The position numbers were made by a program, and so were the translations under genes. Under the pieces are notes generated by a model. The model was given only the letters and a program-made list of their open reading frames with translations. It had not been told where the DNA came from and made no database searches. Below are positions 54,827-63,558 of a stretch of DNA of 64,000 bases, one piece after another; the first letter of the stretch is position 1; the number at the start of each line of letters is the position of its first letter. This DNA comes from Dyella jiangningensis (GTDB taxonomy: Bacteria > Pseudomonadota > Gammaproteobacteria > Xanthomonadales > Rhodanobacteraceae): contig CP007444.1 in the NCBI GenBank assembly GCA_000632805.1, positions 3,646,772-3,710,771 on the forward strand, written 5' to 3'.

Positions 54827-56509
54827 TCAGAATTCCTTCCAATGGTCGCCGGCGGTGACCAGTTCGGCCGTGGCCGACGGCCGTGCCGCGCGCGTCTGGA
54901 AGGCCGCTGTCCCGGTTGGCGTTGCAGGCGTGCGCGTCGCCACGGCGACCTGTGCCGGTTGCTTCTCTGCCTCGGCTTCGCCGTGGACGGTGAAGTAGGC
55001 GACCTGCTTGATCAGCATCTGGGAGAGATCGAGCGTGTTCCGGCTGGCCGCACTGGCCTCTTCCACGAGAGCCGCGTTCTGCTGGGTGACTTCGTCCAGG
55101 GTCGTCACCGCATTGTTCACCTGGCCGATGCCGGCGGATTGCTCTTCGGAAGCGGCCGCAATTACTTCGATGATCGTGCTGACTTCACGCACTTCGCCGG
55201 CAATGTCGTTGAGCGCCTGGCCGGTACGCTCCACCAGCCCGGCACCTTCGGACACTTTGTAGGTGGTGTCCTGGATCAGCGACTTGATGCTCTTGGCGGC
55301 CACGCTGCTGCGCTGCGCGAGATTGCGAACTTCCGTCGCCACCACCGAGAAGCCGCGCCCCTGTTCACCGGCGCGCGCCGCTTCCACGGCGGCGTTCAAC
55401 GCGAGCAGGTTGGTCTGGAAGGCGATCTCGTCGATCATGCCCACGATCTCGCCAACCTCCTTGCTTGCCTGCGTGATGGCCTGCATCGCGCCCACGGCGG
55501 AGCCGGCGATATCACGTCCTTCCTCGGCTCGCCGGCGCATGCGCTGCGCCATCTCTCGCGCCTGGCTGGCGCCTTCGGCGTTCTGTTTCACCGTTGCGGC
55601 GAGTTCTTCCATCGAGGCCGCGGTTTCCTCCAGCGAACTGGCCTGCTCCTGCGTGCGCTGGGACAAGTCGTCGTTGCCCTGCGAAAGATCGCGCGCGGCG
55701 TTGTTGACCTGCTCCGCCACATCGCGCACCTGGGTAACGATCGTGGTGAGTTGGCGGTCCATGGCATCGAGCGAGTGCAAGGTATCGCTGAATTCGTCGT
55801 TGCCGCTGATGGCGGTCGCGTTGTTGAGGCGACCTTCCTGGATCGCGCCCGCAAGCGCTCGTGCCTGATTCAACGGCCGCGTCACGATACGGATGAGCAC
55901 AACGGCCACCGCCAAAAGCACCAACACGCCGAGCAGGAGCATGCCGAGTGACAGCTGCCACGTACGGGCGAAATGCGTCGCCGCGTCGGCCGCCGAACCC
56001 GCTGCCTGCTTCTCGTTGATGCTGATCAGCTGGTCGATCGCCGCGGTCTCGCGGCTCATGCCGTCGGCGACCTTGCTCACATGCAGCGCGCGCCCTTCGT
56101 CGGTCTTGCCGGCATCCAGCAGCTCGGCCTCGCGATCCATCGCGGGGAGCGTCTCCTTGCGCACGGCTTCGAATTGCTCCGCCACGCGGCGTTCCGCGTC
56201 GGACGAAACCATGCCGGGATAATAGCGATGCCAGGCGGCGTCGAGGCGCTGCTGGTCCATGGCGATCTTCTTCGCCAGGCTGCGCTGGCTGGGATCGATG
56301 ATCGAGCGGTTCAGCGCCAGGCGGTCATCGATGATGGCGGTTCGCACGTCGCTGACCGCCACGATGGCCAGCACGTTGGTGCGATACATGTCATCGACGA
56401 GCCGGTATGTCGCACGAACGCCGTACAGACCGACCAGACCCACGACAGCAGCGATGGCCAGGGCAGTGCCCATGGCCGCGATGATTTTCAAACGAACGGT
56501 AAAGCGCAT
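54827..56509 (-). CDS. Methyl-accepting chemotaxis protein
   Basis: The 560-residue receptor has two membrane helices (about residues 7-28 and 185-205) around a four-helix-bundle-type ligand domain ([18 protein letters not shown]...), a HAMP domain ([16 protein letters not shown]) and a signalling domain with the hairpin tip [38 protein letters not shown]. It belongs to the Tsr-like 36-helix class. The C terminus, HWKEF, fits the xWxxF pentapeptide that tethers CheR/CheB. No other chemotaxis gene is nearby. ATG 56509 is used. Confidence 0.93.
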   Translation of the reverse strand: MRFTVRLKIIAAMGTALAIAAVVGLVGLYGVRATYRLVDDMYRTNVLAIVAVSDVRTAIIDDRLALNRSIIDPSQRSLAKKIAMDQQRLDAAWHRYYPGMVSSDAERRVAEQFEAVRKETLPAMDREAELLDAGKTDEGRALHVSKVADGMSRETAAIDQLISINEKQAAGSAADAATHFARTWQLSLGMLLLGVLVLLAVAVVLIRIVTRPLNQARALAGAIQEGRLNNATAISGNDEFSDTLHSLDAMDRQLTTIVTQVRDVAEQVNNAARDLSQGNDDLSQRTQEQASSLEETAASMEELAATVKQNAEGASQAREMAQRMRRRAEEGRDIAGSAVGAMQAITQASKEVGEIVGMIDEIAFQTNLLALNAAVEAARAGEQGRGFSVVATEVRNLAQRSSVAAKSIKSLIQDTTYKVSEGAGLVERTGQALNDIAGEVREVSTIIEVIAAASEEQSAGIGQVNNAVTTLDEVTQQNAALVEEASAASRNTLDLSQMLIKQVAYFTVHGEAEAEKQPAQVAVATRTPATPTGTAAFQTRAARPSATAELVTAGDHWKEF

Positions 56510-56658
56510 GACGGACCCTGCCACGGACGGTATCTCCCCTCATGGCGGGTATCGGCGCTAGCAGGGCTTCCTTGACGGGCAAGTTCTTGCGCGACACGCG
56601 TGTGTTCATGCAGCGACGTTGCGCAACGCATCCTCGTCAGGCATGCGAAAGCCAGGTG

Positions 56659-57054
56659 TTATTCCACGTGCTCGATCTCTCCGGGCAAGGCCACCCAGGG
56701 GTGCATGCATTCTTCGAAGACGGAAATGTTGGGCGCGGGAAAGGATGGATTGGCGAAGGCACCCACCGGCACGCCGATCAGGCCTTCCACCGAATCGAGG
56801 CGGTAGTAGAGCGTGGAACCGCACACCGGGCAAAAGTGAAACGTGGCGCTCTGGCCCGTATCGCCCTTGCGCACATACGCGGTCGCATGGCCACGAATGA
56901 CTACGCTTCCTTCACGAAAGCGCGCCTGCACCCCGAACACGCTGCCGGTGCGGCGCTGACATGCATGGCAGTGGCAGATCGACACGCGCAGGGGTTCTTC
57001 CGTCGTGCGCAGCATGAGCTGGCGACAACTGCAGGTGGCGACGCGTTGGGTCAT
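56659..57054 (-). CDS. GFA-family zinc protein
   Basis: The 131-residue protein has the cysteine pattern of the GFA family (glutathione-dependent formaldehyde-activating enzyme-like): CSCRQ near the N terminus, CHCHACQRRTGSVFGVQARF, and FCPVCGSTLYYR. Zinc binds these cysteines. The activity of most members, including a real role with formaldehyde, is unproven. I start it at ATG 57054 (MTQRVATCSC); a longer upstream extension in the same frame is unlikely. It is divergent from the phosphohydrolase at 57312. Confidence 0.85.
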   Translation of the reverse strand: MTQRVATCSCRQLMLRTTEEPLRVSICHCHACQRRTGSVFGVQARFREGSVVIRGHATAYVRKGDTGQSATFHFCPVCGSTLYYRLDSVEGLIGVPVGAFANPSFPAPNISVFEECMHPWVALPGEIEHVE

Positions 57055-57311
57055 GGTCGTGTTTTTCCCTGATGCGATGAGGCGAGATGTCGACACGTGT
57101 GCTGCACCTGCGTGGCAAGCGCAACGCAGGTGCACGCCAAAACGGGATGCGATGCACGCTATCGACGGCTCTGCGCATGGGAAGAAGGTACCGCCCATGC
57201 GATGCGCGCCGTGGAATGCCGTGTGATGGCGCGCACCTTACCGCAAGCCCGTGCCACCGTGTCGACAGATCGTGCTACGGTCCCTACCTTCTCAGTACGC
57301 CGGAGGTGATC

Positions 57312-58166
57312 GTGTCCCTGTTCCGTCCTCGTCTGACGTCCCTGCTGTTCGTCATGCTGGCCAGCGCCAGCCTCCCCGCGGCCGCACAAACGCTGCGCGT
57401 CATGAGCTTCAACGTACGCACGCCCGTCGCCGCCGACGGACCTAATCGATGGGAAGCGCGTCGCGACATTTTCGTGCGTACGGTCCGCGAGCAGCATCCC
57501 GACCTGATGGGCACGCAGGAGCTGCATCAGGAACAGGGCGACTACGTGGTGAGCAAGCTGCCCGAGTACACCTGGTTCGGCATCGATCGCTTCGGCGGCC
57601 ATGCGGACGAACACATGGGCGTGTTCTACCGCAAGGACGTGCTTCGCCTGAAAGACTCGGGAAGCTTCTGGCTTTCCGATACGCCCGACAAGCCCGGCAG
57701 CATTACCTGGGGGCATCCGCTTCCGCGCATGGTGACGTGGGCGCTGTTCGAGCAGATCGCCACGGGCCGCACGTTCTATTACTACAACACGCACCTGCCC
57801 TATCGCGACGAGGACGAGCCGGCGCGGCTCAAGGGCGCCCAGGAAATCGTCGCGCGGATCGCGAAGCTGCCCAAGGATGCGCCTTTCATCCTCACCGGCG
57901 ATCTCAACACCACGCCCGCCAGCCCGACCTACGCGCTGCTGACCAAGACCCTGCAAGATGCCCGCGTGGCGTCACCCAAGGTCGAGGGTCCGGAGAAGAC
58001 ATTCCACAACTTCACCGGCAACCCCGACCAGCGCATCGACTTCATCCTCACGCGCGGCTTCACGCCGACTCACTATGCCACCGTCACTACGCAAGAGGAC
58101 GGGCGCTACCCTTCCGACCACTTCCCGGTCGTAACCGACCTGACCTGGGGCTTGGGCAAGCGCTGA
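57312..58166 (+). CDS. Secreted endonuclease/exonuclease/phosphatase-family protein
   Basis: The 284-residue product has a signal peptide (LTSLLFVMLASASLPAAAQ) and the EEP fold: RVMSFNVRTP, LMGTQELHQEQ with the metal-binding Glu, THLPYRDE with a catalytic His region, LTGDLNTTP, and the final SDHFPVVTDL with the general-base His. Such secreted enzymes cleave phosphodiester or phosphomonoester bonds in nucleic acids, inositols or lipids; the substrate is not predictable. GTG 57312 is chosen because GGAGGTGAT precedes it directly. Confidence 0.87.
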   Translation: MSLFRPRLTSLLFVMLASASLPAAAQTLRVMSFNVRTPVAADGPNRWEARRDIFVRTVREQHPDLMGTQELHQEQGDYVVSKLPEYTWFGIDRFGGHADEHMGVFYRKDVLRLKDSGSFWLSDTPDKPGSITWGHPLPRMVTWALFEQIATGRTFYYYNTHLPYRDEDEPARLKGAQEIVARIAKLPKDAPFILTGDLNTTPASPTYALLTKTLQDARVASPKVEGPEKTFHNFTGNPDQRIDFILTRGFTPTHYATVTTQEDGRYPSDHFPVVTDLTWGLGKR

Positions 58167-58609
58167 TTCGCATCGCCAGCGCTTTCCTGGCACCGCAAGG
58201 CCGCCCTCGGGCGGCCTATGCTTTTCGACGTATTTCTACTCGGCGCGCCCAGCGCCACATTCGTATCGCCGCCCGGCTTTGCTTCAGGCAGACGCGTTGC
58301 GCCATTCATCGATCAGCGATGGGCCATGCGCGAATCCGCCACCAACGACCAAGTCGGGACGCGCCATGCTCGATAACCCAACACTTCCCTTTTTGGACAC
58401 GCCGGGCACGACGACGCCACAGCGCGCTGCGTCAACCCTACCCACAACGCGTTGCCGACACGTCGTGTCCGTCGTTCTGACGTCACCCCTCACTCCCCTC
58501 AGGCAGGCAAGCCATTCCACGCAGTGCTCTTCGTGATCGATCGTTCTCGCGCTTTCGTTCCGCAACGCTACCGCATCACCATCGAGGCGCCGCCTCAAGG
58601 GAGAACATC
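58167..58609. other. Gene-free region with weak terminator
   Basis: These 443 bp hold a hairpin AGGCCGCC-CTCG-GGCGGCCT (58198-58217), probably the terminator of the preceding gene though with few T residues, and a perfect 13-bp palindrome GACACG-T-CGTGTC (58457-58469). Nothing else is recognisable. Confidence 0.55.
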
Positions 58610-59383
58610 ATGAAACCATCGACGTTCTGGCTGGCCAGCGTGGCCGCCTGCAGCATGGGCACCGCCCTCGCTGCCGATGCGCCGAAGCCCATGCTCATCC
58701 GCGACTATACCGATATCGTGTCGCCGGCCGACCAGCAGGCGTACGAGGCGGGCATCAAGAGCTACAACCAGTGCCTGAGCCAGCATGGCTTCAAGTACAC
58801 CTGGACCGCGTGGTCACACGAGACCGGCGATACCTATGCCTACTCGTACACCACCGATGCCGTGCCGTGGTCCGCGTTCGATACGATGCGATCGACGAGC
58901 AAGGCGTGCGATCCCATCTTCCGATCGAGCGTCAATCCGCATCTCAAGAGTGAAGTGAGCGGGTTCGTCGAGGCGCGAACGGATCTGAGCCATATGCCCA
59001 AGGGCATGGAGCTGACCTCTCCGTATATCCAGGTCATCGACTTCAAGCTCAAGAGCGGCCACGAACCGCATGAAGCATTCGTCGACGTGGCCAAGAAGAT
59101 CGCCGCCGCCGCCGACAAAGCCAAGTGGCCCAGCAACTACATGATCGGGGAGATACAGCAAGCCGGCCCAGACGCGCCAAGCTTCGTCGTGGTGATTCCC
59201 GCCAAGTCGTGGGAAGACCTCGGCAAGGAACCCGACACGCCGCTGTGGACCATGGTCGAGAACGTGTATGGCAAGCAGGATGCCCAAGCCATGCGCAAGG
59301 CGCTCAACGAGGCCACCGAAAGCAGTGCCTCGCATGTGGACAGCTACAACACCGAACTGAGCTACAAGGGTTCCAGCAAGTAG
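58610..59383 (+). CDS. Periplasmic protein of unknown function
   Basis: The 257-residue protein has a signal peptide cleaved near GTALAADA. The mature part has two cysteines (NQCLSQHG and SKACDPIF) that could form a disulfide, repeated Trp/Tyr-rich segments (YTWTAWSHETGDTYAYSYTT) and an alternation of helix and strand, but matches no family that I recognise. AAGGGAGAACATC provides the ribosome site for ATG 58610. A perfect 10-bp hairpin without T-run (ACAGAGGCCG...CGGCCTCTGT, 59394-59420) follows the stop. Confidence 0.7.
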   Translation: MKPSTFWLASVAACSMGTALAADAPKPMLIRDYTDIVSPADQQAYEAGIKSYNQCLSQHGFKYTWTAWSHETGDTYAYSYTTDAVPWSAFDTMRSTSKACDPIFRSSVNPHLKSEVSGFVEARTDLSHMPKGMELTSPYIQVIDFKLKSGHEPHEAFVDVAKKIAAAADKAKWPSNYMIGEIQQAGPDAPSFVVVIPAKSWEDLGKEPDTPLWTMVENVYGKQDAQAMRKALNEATESSASHVDSYNTELSYKGSSK

Positions 59384-59447
59384 CTCCGGTCAGACAGAGG
59401 CCGTCTCGTGCGGCCTCTGTCGCCCTGCTCTCGCTCATGATCGCCGC

Positions 59448-60500
59448 TCATTGTTCGAGCCGCTCACGCTTGCTCCGAACGGCTTGCCGAACAAGGGCGC
59501 CGAACTGGCGGCCATGTTCGCGCTCTTCACGAATACTGCGCTGCGCGTGCGCCGCCTCGCGCTGCAGTTTGCGATAGTTGTCCAGGCGCCGCGCTTCCAG
59601 CGTGCCCTCCATCACCGCCTGTCGCACCGCGCAGCCGGCGTCATCCTCATGCCGGCAATCGCGAAAGCGGCACTGCGCGGCAAACGCAGCCACGTCATCG
59701 AACACCGCACCCAAGTCGGGAACGATCGCCCCCAGGCGCAACTCGCGCATACCCGGCGTATCGATGACCCAGGCACCGGTCATCGTGGGAAACATGTCGC
59801 GCGAGGTAGTGGTGTGGCGTCCGCGCGCGTCGTCTTCGCGAATGCCTTGTGTGAGCTGCACGGCATCGCCAATCACCGCATTGGCGAGCGTGGACTTGCC
59901 CACACCGGACGAACCGACGAACGCCACCGTCTTGCCCGGCGCCAGCCACGGCAAGAGCTGGCCAACCGATGCGCTGTGCGTGGCATTGAGGGCCACCACG
60001 GCGATGGATGGCGCGAGCCGCTCCGCCATCGCCACGTAGTCTCCTGCGTCATCGCAAAGATCAGCCTTGGTCAGCACCACCACCGGCGTGATCGACGCGT
60101 CGAGCGCCAATGCCAGATAGCGCTCCAGGCGCGATGGATTGAAGTCGTCGTTGCACGAGGACACGATGAACAGCGCATCGAGATTCGCCGCGATGGACTG
60201 GCGGCGGTGATCCTCGCCAGCCGCCATGCGTGCGACCAGCGACTGGCGTTCCAGCAGGCGGTTCACGCGATCCGCCTCGTGTTCCACCAATACCCAATCA
60301 CCCACGGCGATACCGGCGTCGGCTTCGACATGTCGTGGCACCACGACGGTGCCTTGGCCACGCGAGGAAAACACCACAAGACCATCACGATGCACTGCCG
60401 CTACGCGGGCGGGATAACCCGCCTCGAAATCGTCGAGCGTCAGATGTTGCGCATATTCAGGCCGCCAGCCGAGCTGGTGGAGGGAAAACGTCGAAGACAT
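59448..60500 (-). CDS. rsgA: Ribosome small subunit biogenesis GTPase RsgA
   Basis: The 350-residue circularly permuted GTPase checks late 30S maturation. An OB-fold region (DGLVVFSSRGQGTVVVPRH) comes first, then the permuted G motifs: G4 VVLTKADL precedes G1 GSSGVGKSTLANAV and G3 DTPGM; a zinc-knuckle follows with CRFRDCRHEDDAGC. ATG 60500 is close to the OB fold. A 14-codon ORF with a strong ribosome site lies in its leader at 60615-60659. Confidence 0.95.
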   Translation of the reverse strand: MSSTFSLHQLGWRPEYAQHLTLDDFEAGYPARVAAVHRDGLVVFSSRGQGTVVVPRHVEADAGIAVGDWVLVEHEADRVNRLLERQSLVARMAAGEDHRRQSIAANLDALFIVSSCNDDFNPSRLERYLALALDASITPVVVLTKADLCDDAGDYVAMAERLAPSIAVVALNATHSASVGQLLPWLAPGKTVAFVGSSGVGKSTLANAVIGDAVQLTQGIREDDARGRHTTTSRDMFPTMTGAWVIDTPGMRELRLGAIVPDLGAVFDDVAAFAAQCRFRDCRHEDDAGCAVRQAVMEGTLEARRLDNYRKLQREAAHAQRSIREEREHGRQFGALVRQAVRSKRERLEQ

Positions 60501-60589
60501 GGGAGCACCCTGCAGACAAAGAGAACGACGGCCAGCCGGAAGCGGGGCCGAACGAGGTCGCCAGGGTGCGAAGCGAAGAGATGAAGCGC

Positions 60590-60608
60590 GCCGGCAAGGA
60601 AAGCCGGC
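60590..60608 (-). other. Hairpin after the leader ORF of rsgA
   Basis: GCCGGC-TTTCCTT-GCCGGC on the minus strand is a 6-bp GC-only stem starting 6 nt after the stop of the small ORF. It could couple translation of the ORF to expression of rsgA. Confidence 0.4.
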
Positions 60609-60614
60609 AGAAAA

Positions 60615-60659
60615 TCAGATGCGCGTCGACCCGGCGGAGGCTGCTGCTACAACAATCAT
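60615..60659 (-). CDS. Candidate 14-residue leader ORF upstream of rsgA
   Basis: A complete ORF encoding MIVVAAASAGSTRI starts at ATG 60659 and is preceded at eight bases by AGGAGG, a stronger ribosome site than that of most genes here. It lies 114 bp upstream of rsgA on the same strand, with a stable hairpin right after its stop. It may be a regulatory leader peptide; conservation is unknown. Confidence 0.4.
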   Translation of the reverse strand: MIVVAAASAGSTRI

Positions 60660-60791
60660 TGTCTATTCCTCCTCTTGGTTGGGTTGATAAGGAGGCGCAG
60701 AGTAGCCACGCGATGCAGCACATGCAAGTGCTGGATGTTTTCGTTAGTCATGACGGAATGCGCGCGCAACACAGCGCGCATTCGCCACCAC

Positions 60792-61844
60792 TCAGGCCCG
60801 GGTCTTGCGCCGCGCCTTGGCGGGCGCTTCGCGCGGTGCAGGCGCGGTCGATTCACGCAGCTGCAGCGAGTAGGGCACCTGCACCAGCAGGCCGGTGCCC
60901 CGGCCGCGCAGCAGTTCCATCAGTTGCAATGCCGCGAGCTTGCCCATGTCACGGGCGGGCTGGCGCACCGTGGTGAGCGGCGGCCATAGCTGCGTGGCGA
61001 GCGGCGTGTCGTCGAAGCCGCAGACCGACAGATCCTGCGGCACCTTGAGGCCACGCTCGTTGGCCGCCCACATCACGCCGGCGGCCATGTCGTCGTTCGC
61101 GGCGAAGATGGCCGTGGGCGGTTCGGGCAACGTGAACAACTGGCGCGCGGCGAGCACACCGGAGCCGAAGGTGAATTCGCCCTGCACCACGTACTTCGGA
61201 TCGTACGCAATGCCTGCACCCGCCATCGCGTCCTTGTAGCCATTGAGTCGCCACCGGCTGGCGCCGTGGTTGGCGAAGCCGGCGATATACGCAATGCGAC
61301 GATGGCCCTGCTGCAGCAGGTGATCGACCAAAGCCTTCGCGGCCTTCTGCTCGTCCATGCAGACGCCGATCACGCCTTCATGGTTCACCGGCGAGATGCT
61401 CGCGTGCGGCACGCCGTGTTCCTGCAGTCGCTTCAGCAGCGGCGCGTAATCGGTGAGTGGCGGCGTCACGATCACGCCGTCGATGTGGTGATCGGACACC
61501 AGCGCATCCACGCGACGGATGAAATCCTGGTCGCGCACGCGCAAGGGACACACCATCATGCTGTAGCGATGCGCGTCGCATGCGTCGAGCACGCCGTCCT
61601 GGATTTCCGCGAGATACGTCGAGGCCGGGTTGTCGTTGTTGTCATACAACATCGCCACCAGAAACGAGCGGCTGCCTGCCAAGCCACGCGCGGAAGGGCT
61701 GGGTCGGTAGTTCATCGACTCCATGGCCGCCAGCACCTTCTGGCGGGTCGACTCCTTGACCGAGGGCTCCTCGTTGAGCACGCGCGACACCGTCTTCGGC
61801 GAGACTCCCGTCGCGCGCGCTACATCTTCAAGGCGTACCCGCAT
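60792..61844 (-). CDS. LacI-family transcriptional regulator
   Basis: The 350-residue repressor has the LacI helix-turn-helix and hinge (VRLEDVARATGVSPKTVSRVLNEEPSVKESTRQKVLAAMESMNYRPSPSARGL) and a periplasmic-binding-protein-like effector domain (FLVAMLYDNNDNPASTYLAEIQDGVL, GVIVTPPL, FAANDDMAAGVMWAANERGLKVPQDLSVCGFDDTPLATQLWPPLTTVRQP). GGGAGAGGAC precedes ATG 61844. No sugar-use genes adjoin it, so the target operon lies elsewhere. The C-terminal tail is basic and Ala/Pro-rich. Confidence 0.93.
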   Translation of the reverse strand: MRVRLEDVARATGVSPKTVSRVLNEEPSVKESTRQKVLAAMESMNYRPSPSARGLAGSRSFLVAMLYDNNDNPASTYLAEIQDGVLDACDAHRYSMMVCPLRVRDQDFIRRVDALVSDHHIDGVIVTPPLTDYAPLLKRLQEHGVPHASISPVNHEGVIGVCMDEQKAAKALVDHLLQQGHRRIAYIAGFANHGASRWRLNGYKDAMAGAGIAYDPKYVVQGEFTFGSGVLAARQLFTLPEPPTAIFAANDDMAAGVMWAANERGLKVPQDLSVCGFDDTPLATQLWPPLTTVRQPARDMGKLAALQLMELLRGRGTGLLVQVPYSLQLRESTAPAPREAPAKARRKTRA

Positions 61845-62006
61845 GTCCTCTCCCGGCCGTACCAAGCTGCCGGGTGACTATGCCTCCCGGACCGGGGGCT
61901 TACAAGGCGCCGCCAAGCCGCGAAGACGTGCGTACAACCCTTGACGCCCGGTCGACCCGATATGGCCCAGGCTTCCCTGCGCCCAATGAGCGCCCCGGAG
62001 ACGACC

Positions 62007-62834
62007 ATGACTGCCGCACCTTCGCCCATCGACGCCTGGAACGGCCATTCCGGCTGCACCTGGGTCGACCTTCAGCCGGTACTCGATGCCATGTTCCTGC
62101 CCCTGAAGGAGGTGCTGGTCGACGCGGTCCGCGCCCGCCGGCCGCATCGCCTCCTCGATATCGGCTGCGGCACCGGCGACACCACCCTGGCTGCGGCTCG
62201 GGTGTCAGGGAAGGACGCCGATTGTGTTGGCGTGGACATCTCGCGTCCCATGACCGACGCCGCGATCGAACGCGCGCGTCGCGAAGGGTCCAGCGCGCGG
62301 TTCATCTGCGACAACGCGCAGACGCATGCCTTCGAGCCCGACAGCATCGACATGTTCATCTCGCGCCTGGGCGTGATGTTCTTCGAGCAGCCGGTGGCGG
62401 CGTTCGCAAACCTGCGGCGAGCCGCGCGCAACGATGCCACGCTGTGTTTCATCGTCTGGCGCAGCGCCGAAGAGAATCCATACATGACCACCGCCGAGCG
62501 TGCGGCGGCCTCGGTCATTGACCTTCCCGCACGCCAGCCTGGACCGGGCCAGTTCGGGTTTGCCGACAGAATGCGCACAGCTTCCCTGCTGACGGATGGC
62601 GGCTGGAGCCATGTCGACATCCAGCCGCTCGATGTGTCTTGCGCCTATCCCGGCAGCGAGTTGGTCAACTACTTCACGCGTCTTGGCCCCGTCGGCGTCG
62701 CGCTGCAACAGGCGGACGCCTCGACCCGGGAACGCGTCATCGCTGCCGTGCGACCGGCATTCGACGCGTATGTGCACGGCGATGAAGTGCGATTCGACGC
62801 GGCGTGCTGGCTCATCCGCGCCCGCGCCTCGTGA
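62007..62834 (+). CDS. SAM-dependent methyltransferase
   Basis: A 275-residue class I methyltransferase. The SAM-binding motif I is LLDIGCGTGDTTLAA (about residue 50), motif II region GVDISRPMTDAAIERAR, and the post-motif FDS/DMFISRLGVMFFEQP. Similar proteins act on small molecules such as quinones or polyketides; the acceptor cannot be told. ATG 62007 is used because GGAGACGACC lies before it; in-frame ATG codons at 61962 and 61986 are possible. It is divergent from the LacI gene and may be its target, but no operator palindrome is evident. Confidence 0.83.
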   Translation: MTAAPSPIDAWNGHSGCTWVDLQPVLDAMFLPLKEVLVDAVRARRPHRLLDIGCGTGDTTLAAARVSGKDADCVGVDISRPMTDAAIERARREGSSARFICDNAQTHAFEPDSIDMFISRLGVMFFEQPVAAFANLRRAARNDATLCFIVWRSAEENPYMTTAERAAASVIDLPARQPGPGQFGFADRMRTASLLTDGGWSHVDIQPLDVSCAYPGSELVNYFTRLGPVGVALQQADASTRERVIAAVRPAFDAYVHGDEVRFDAACWLIRARAS

Positions 62835-62871
62835 CGGCAACCGCCATCATCTGATCGCGGATCGACAGCCC

Positions 62872-63510
62872 TCAATCCGCCGCCGCGAAATGCGCCATCT
62901 GGTCGGCATGGGCCTTGGCGAACGCCGGTCGTGCCGTGGCGCGCGCGACATAGGCGCGACACGCGGGATGCGATGCCAATCCATCGAACCGGTCGACCAG
63001 GCGCAACACATCCGCCATGACGATGTCGGCAACGGAGAAGCTGCCTGCCAGCCATTCGCGTTCGGCCAGGATCGGCTCCATATGCGAGAGCCGCGCATGC
63101 AGGAAACCATCCAACAGCTTTCGCCCCGGCACCTCGTCGGTAATGTTGGAAAACACGAAGATGGTCCATGGAACGCTTGCCATCTCCACCGAATTGAGTG
63201 CAGCAAACAACCACTCCATCGCCGCGCCGCGGCCTTGCGGATCGACGGGCATCAGCGCCTTGCTGCGCAGCCCCAGATGCAACAGGATGGCGCCACTTTC
63301 GAAGAGTGATACATCCCCGTCCGTCAGCCACGGCACCTGGCCGAAAGGCTGGTGAGCAAAGTGCTCCGCGCCACGCGCGTCGAACGGAACGCTTTCCACG
63401 CGATAAGGCAGCCCCGCTTCTTCCAGCGCCCAGCGCACGCGCAGGTCGCGCACGAAGCCGCGCGGCATCTCGGGAACCCAGTTGAAGGTGGTAAGGACCA
63501 GCTCAGTCAT
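62872..63510 (-). CDS. Glutathione S-transferase
   Basis: The 212-residue protein has the thioredoxin-like N-terminal GST domain (RVRWALEEAGLPYRVESVPF, QPFGQVPWLTDGDVSLFESGAILLHLG, holding the cis-Pro and the glutathione gamma-glutamyl site) and an all-helical C-terminal domain with the FSVADIVMADVLRLVD N-capping motif. It would conjugate glutathione to electrophiles or reduce peroxides. GGAGG lies eight bases before ATG 63510. A second GST gene precedes it by 48 bp on the same strand, forming a tandem pair. Confidence 0.9.
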   Translation of the reverse strand: MTELVLTTFNWVPEMPRGFVRDLRVRWALEEAGLPYRVESVPFDARGAEHFAHQPFGQVPWLTDGDVSLFESGAILLHLGLRSKALMPVDPQGRGAAMEWLFAALNSVEMASVPWTIFVFSNITDEVPGRKLLDGFLHARLSHMEPILAEREWLAGSFSVADIVMADVLRLVDRFDGLASHPACRAYVARATARPAFAKAHADQMAHFAAAD

Positions 63511-63558
63511 GCATGCCTCCATTCGTCAGTCGGTGTTCTTCACGTATCGTGGGCGGGC

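Noticed and set aside
59394..59420. Perfect 10-bp hairpin after the periplasmic protein gene as an intrinsic terminator
   Set aside because: There is no T-run on either strand, so I mention it only as a hairpin and not as a terminator.
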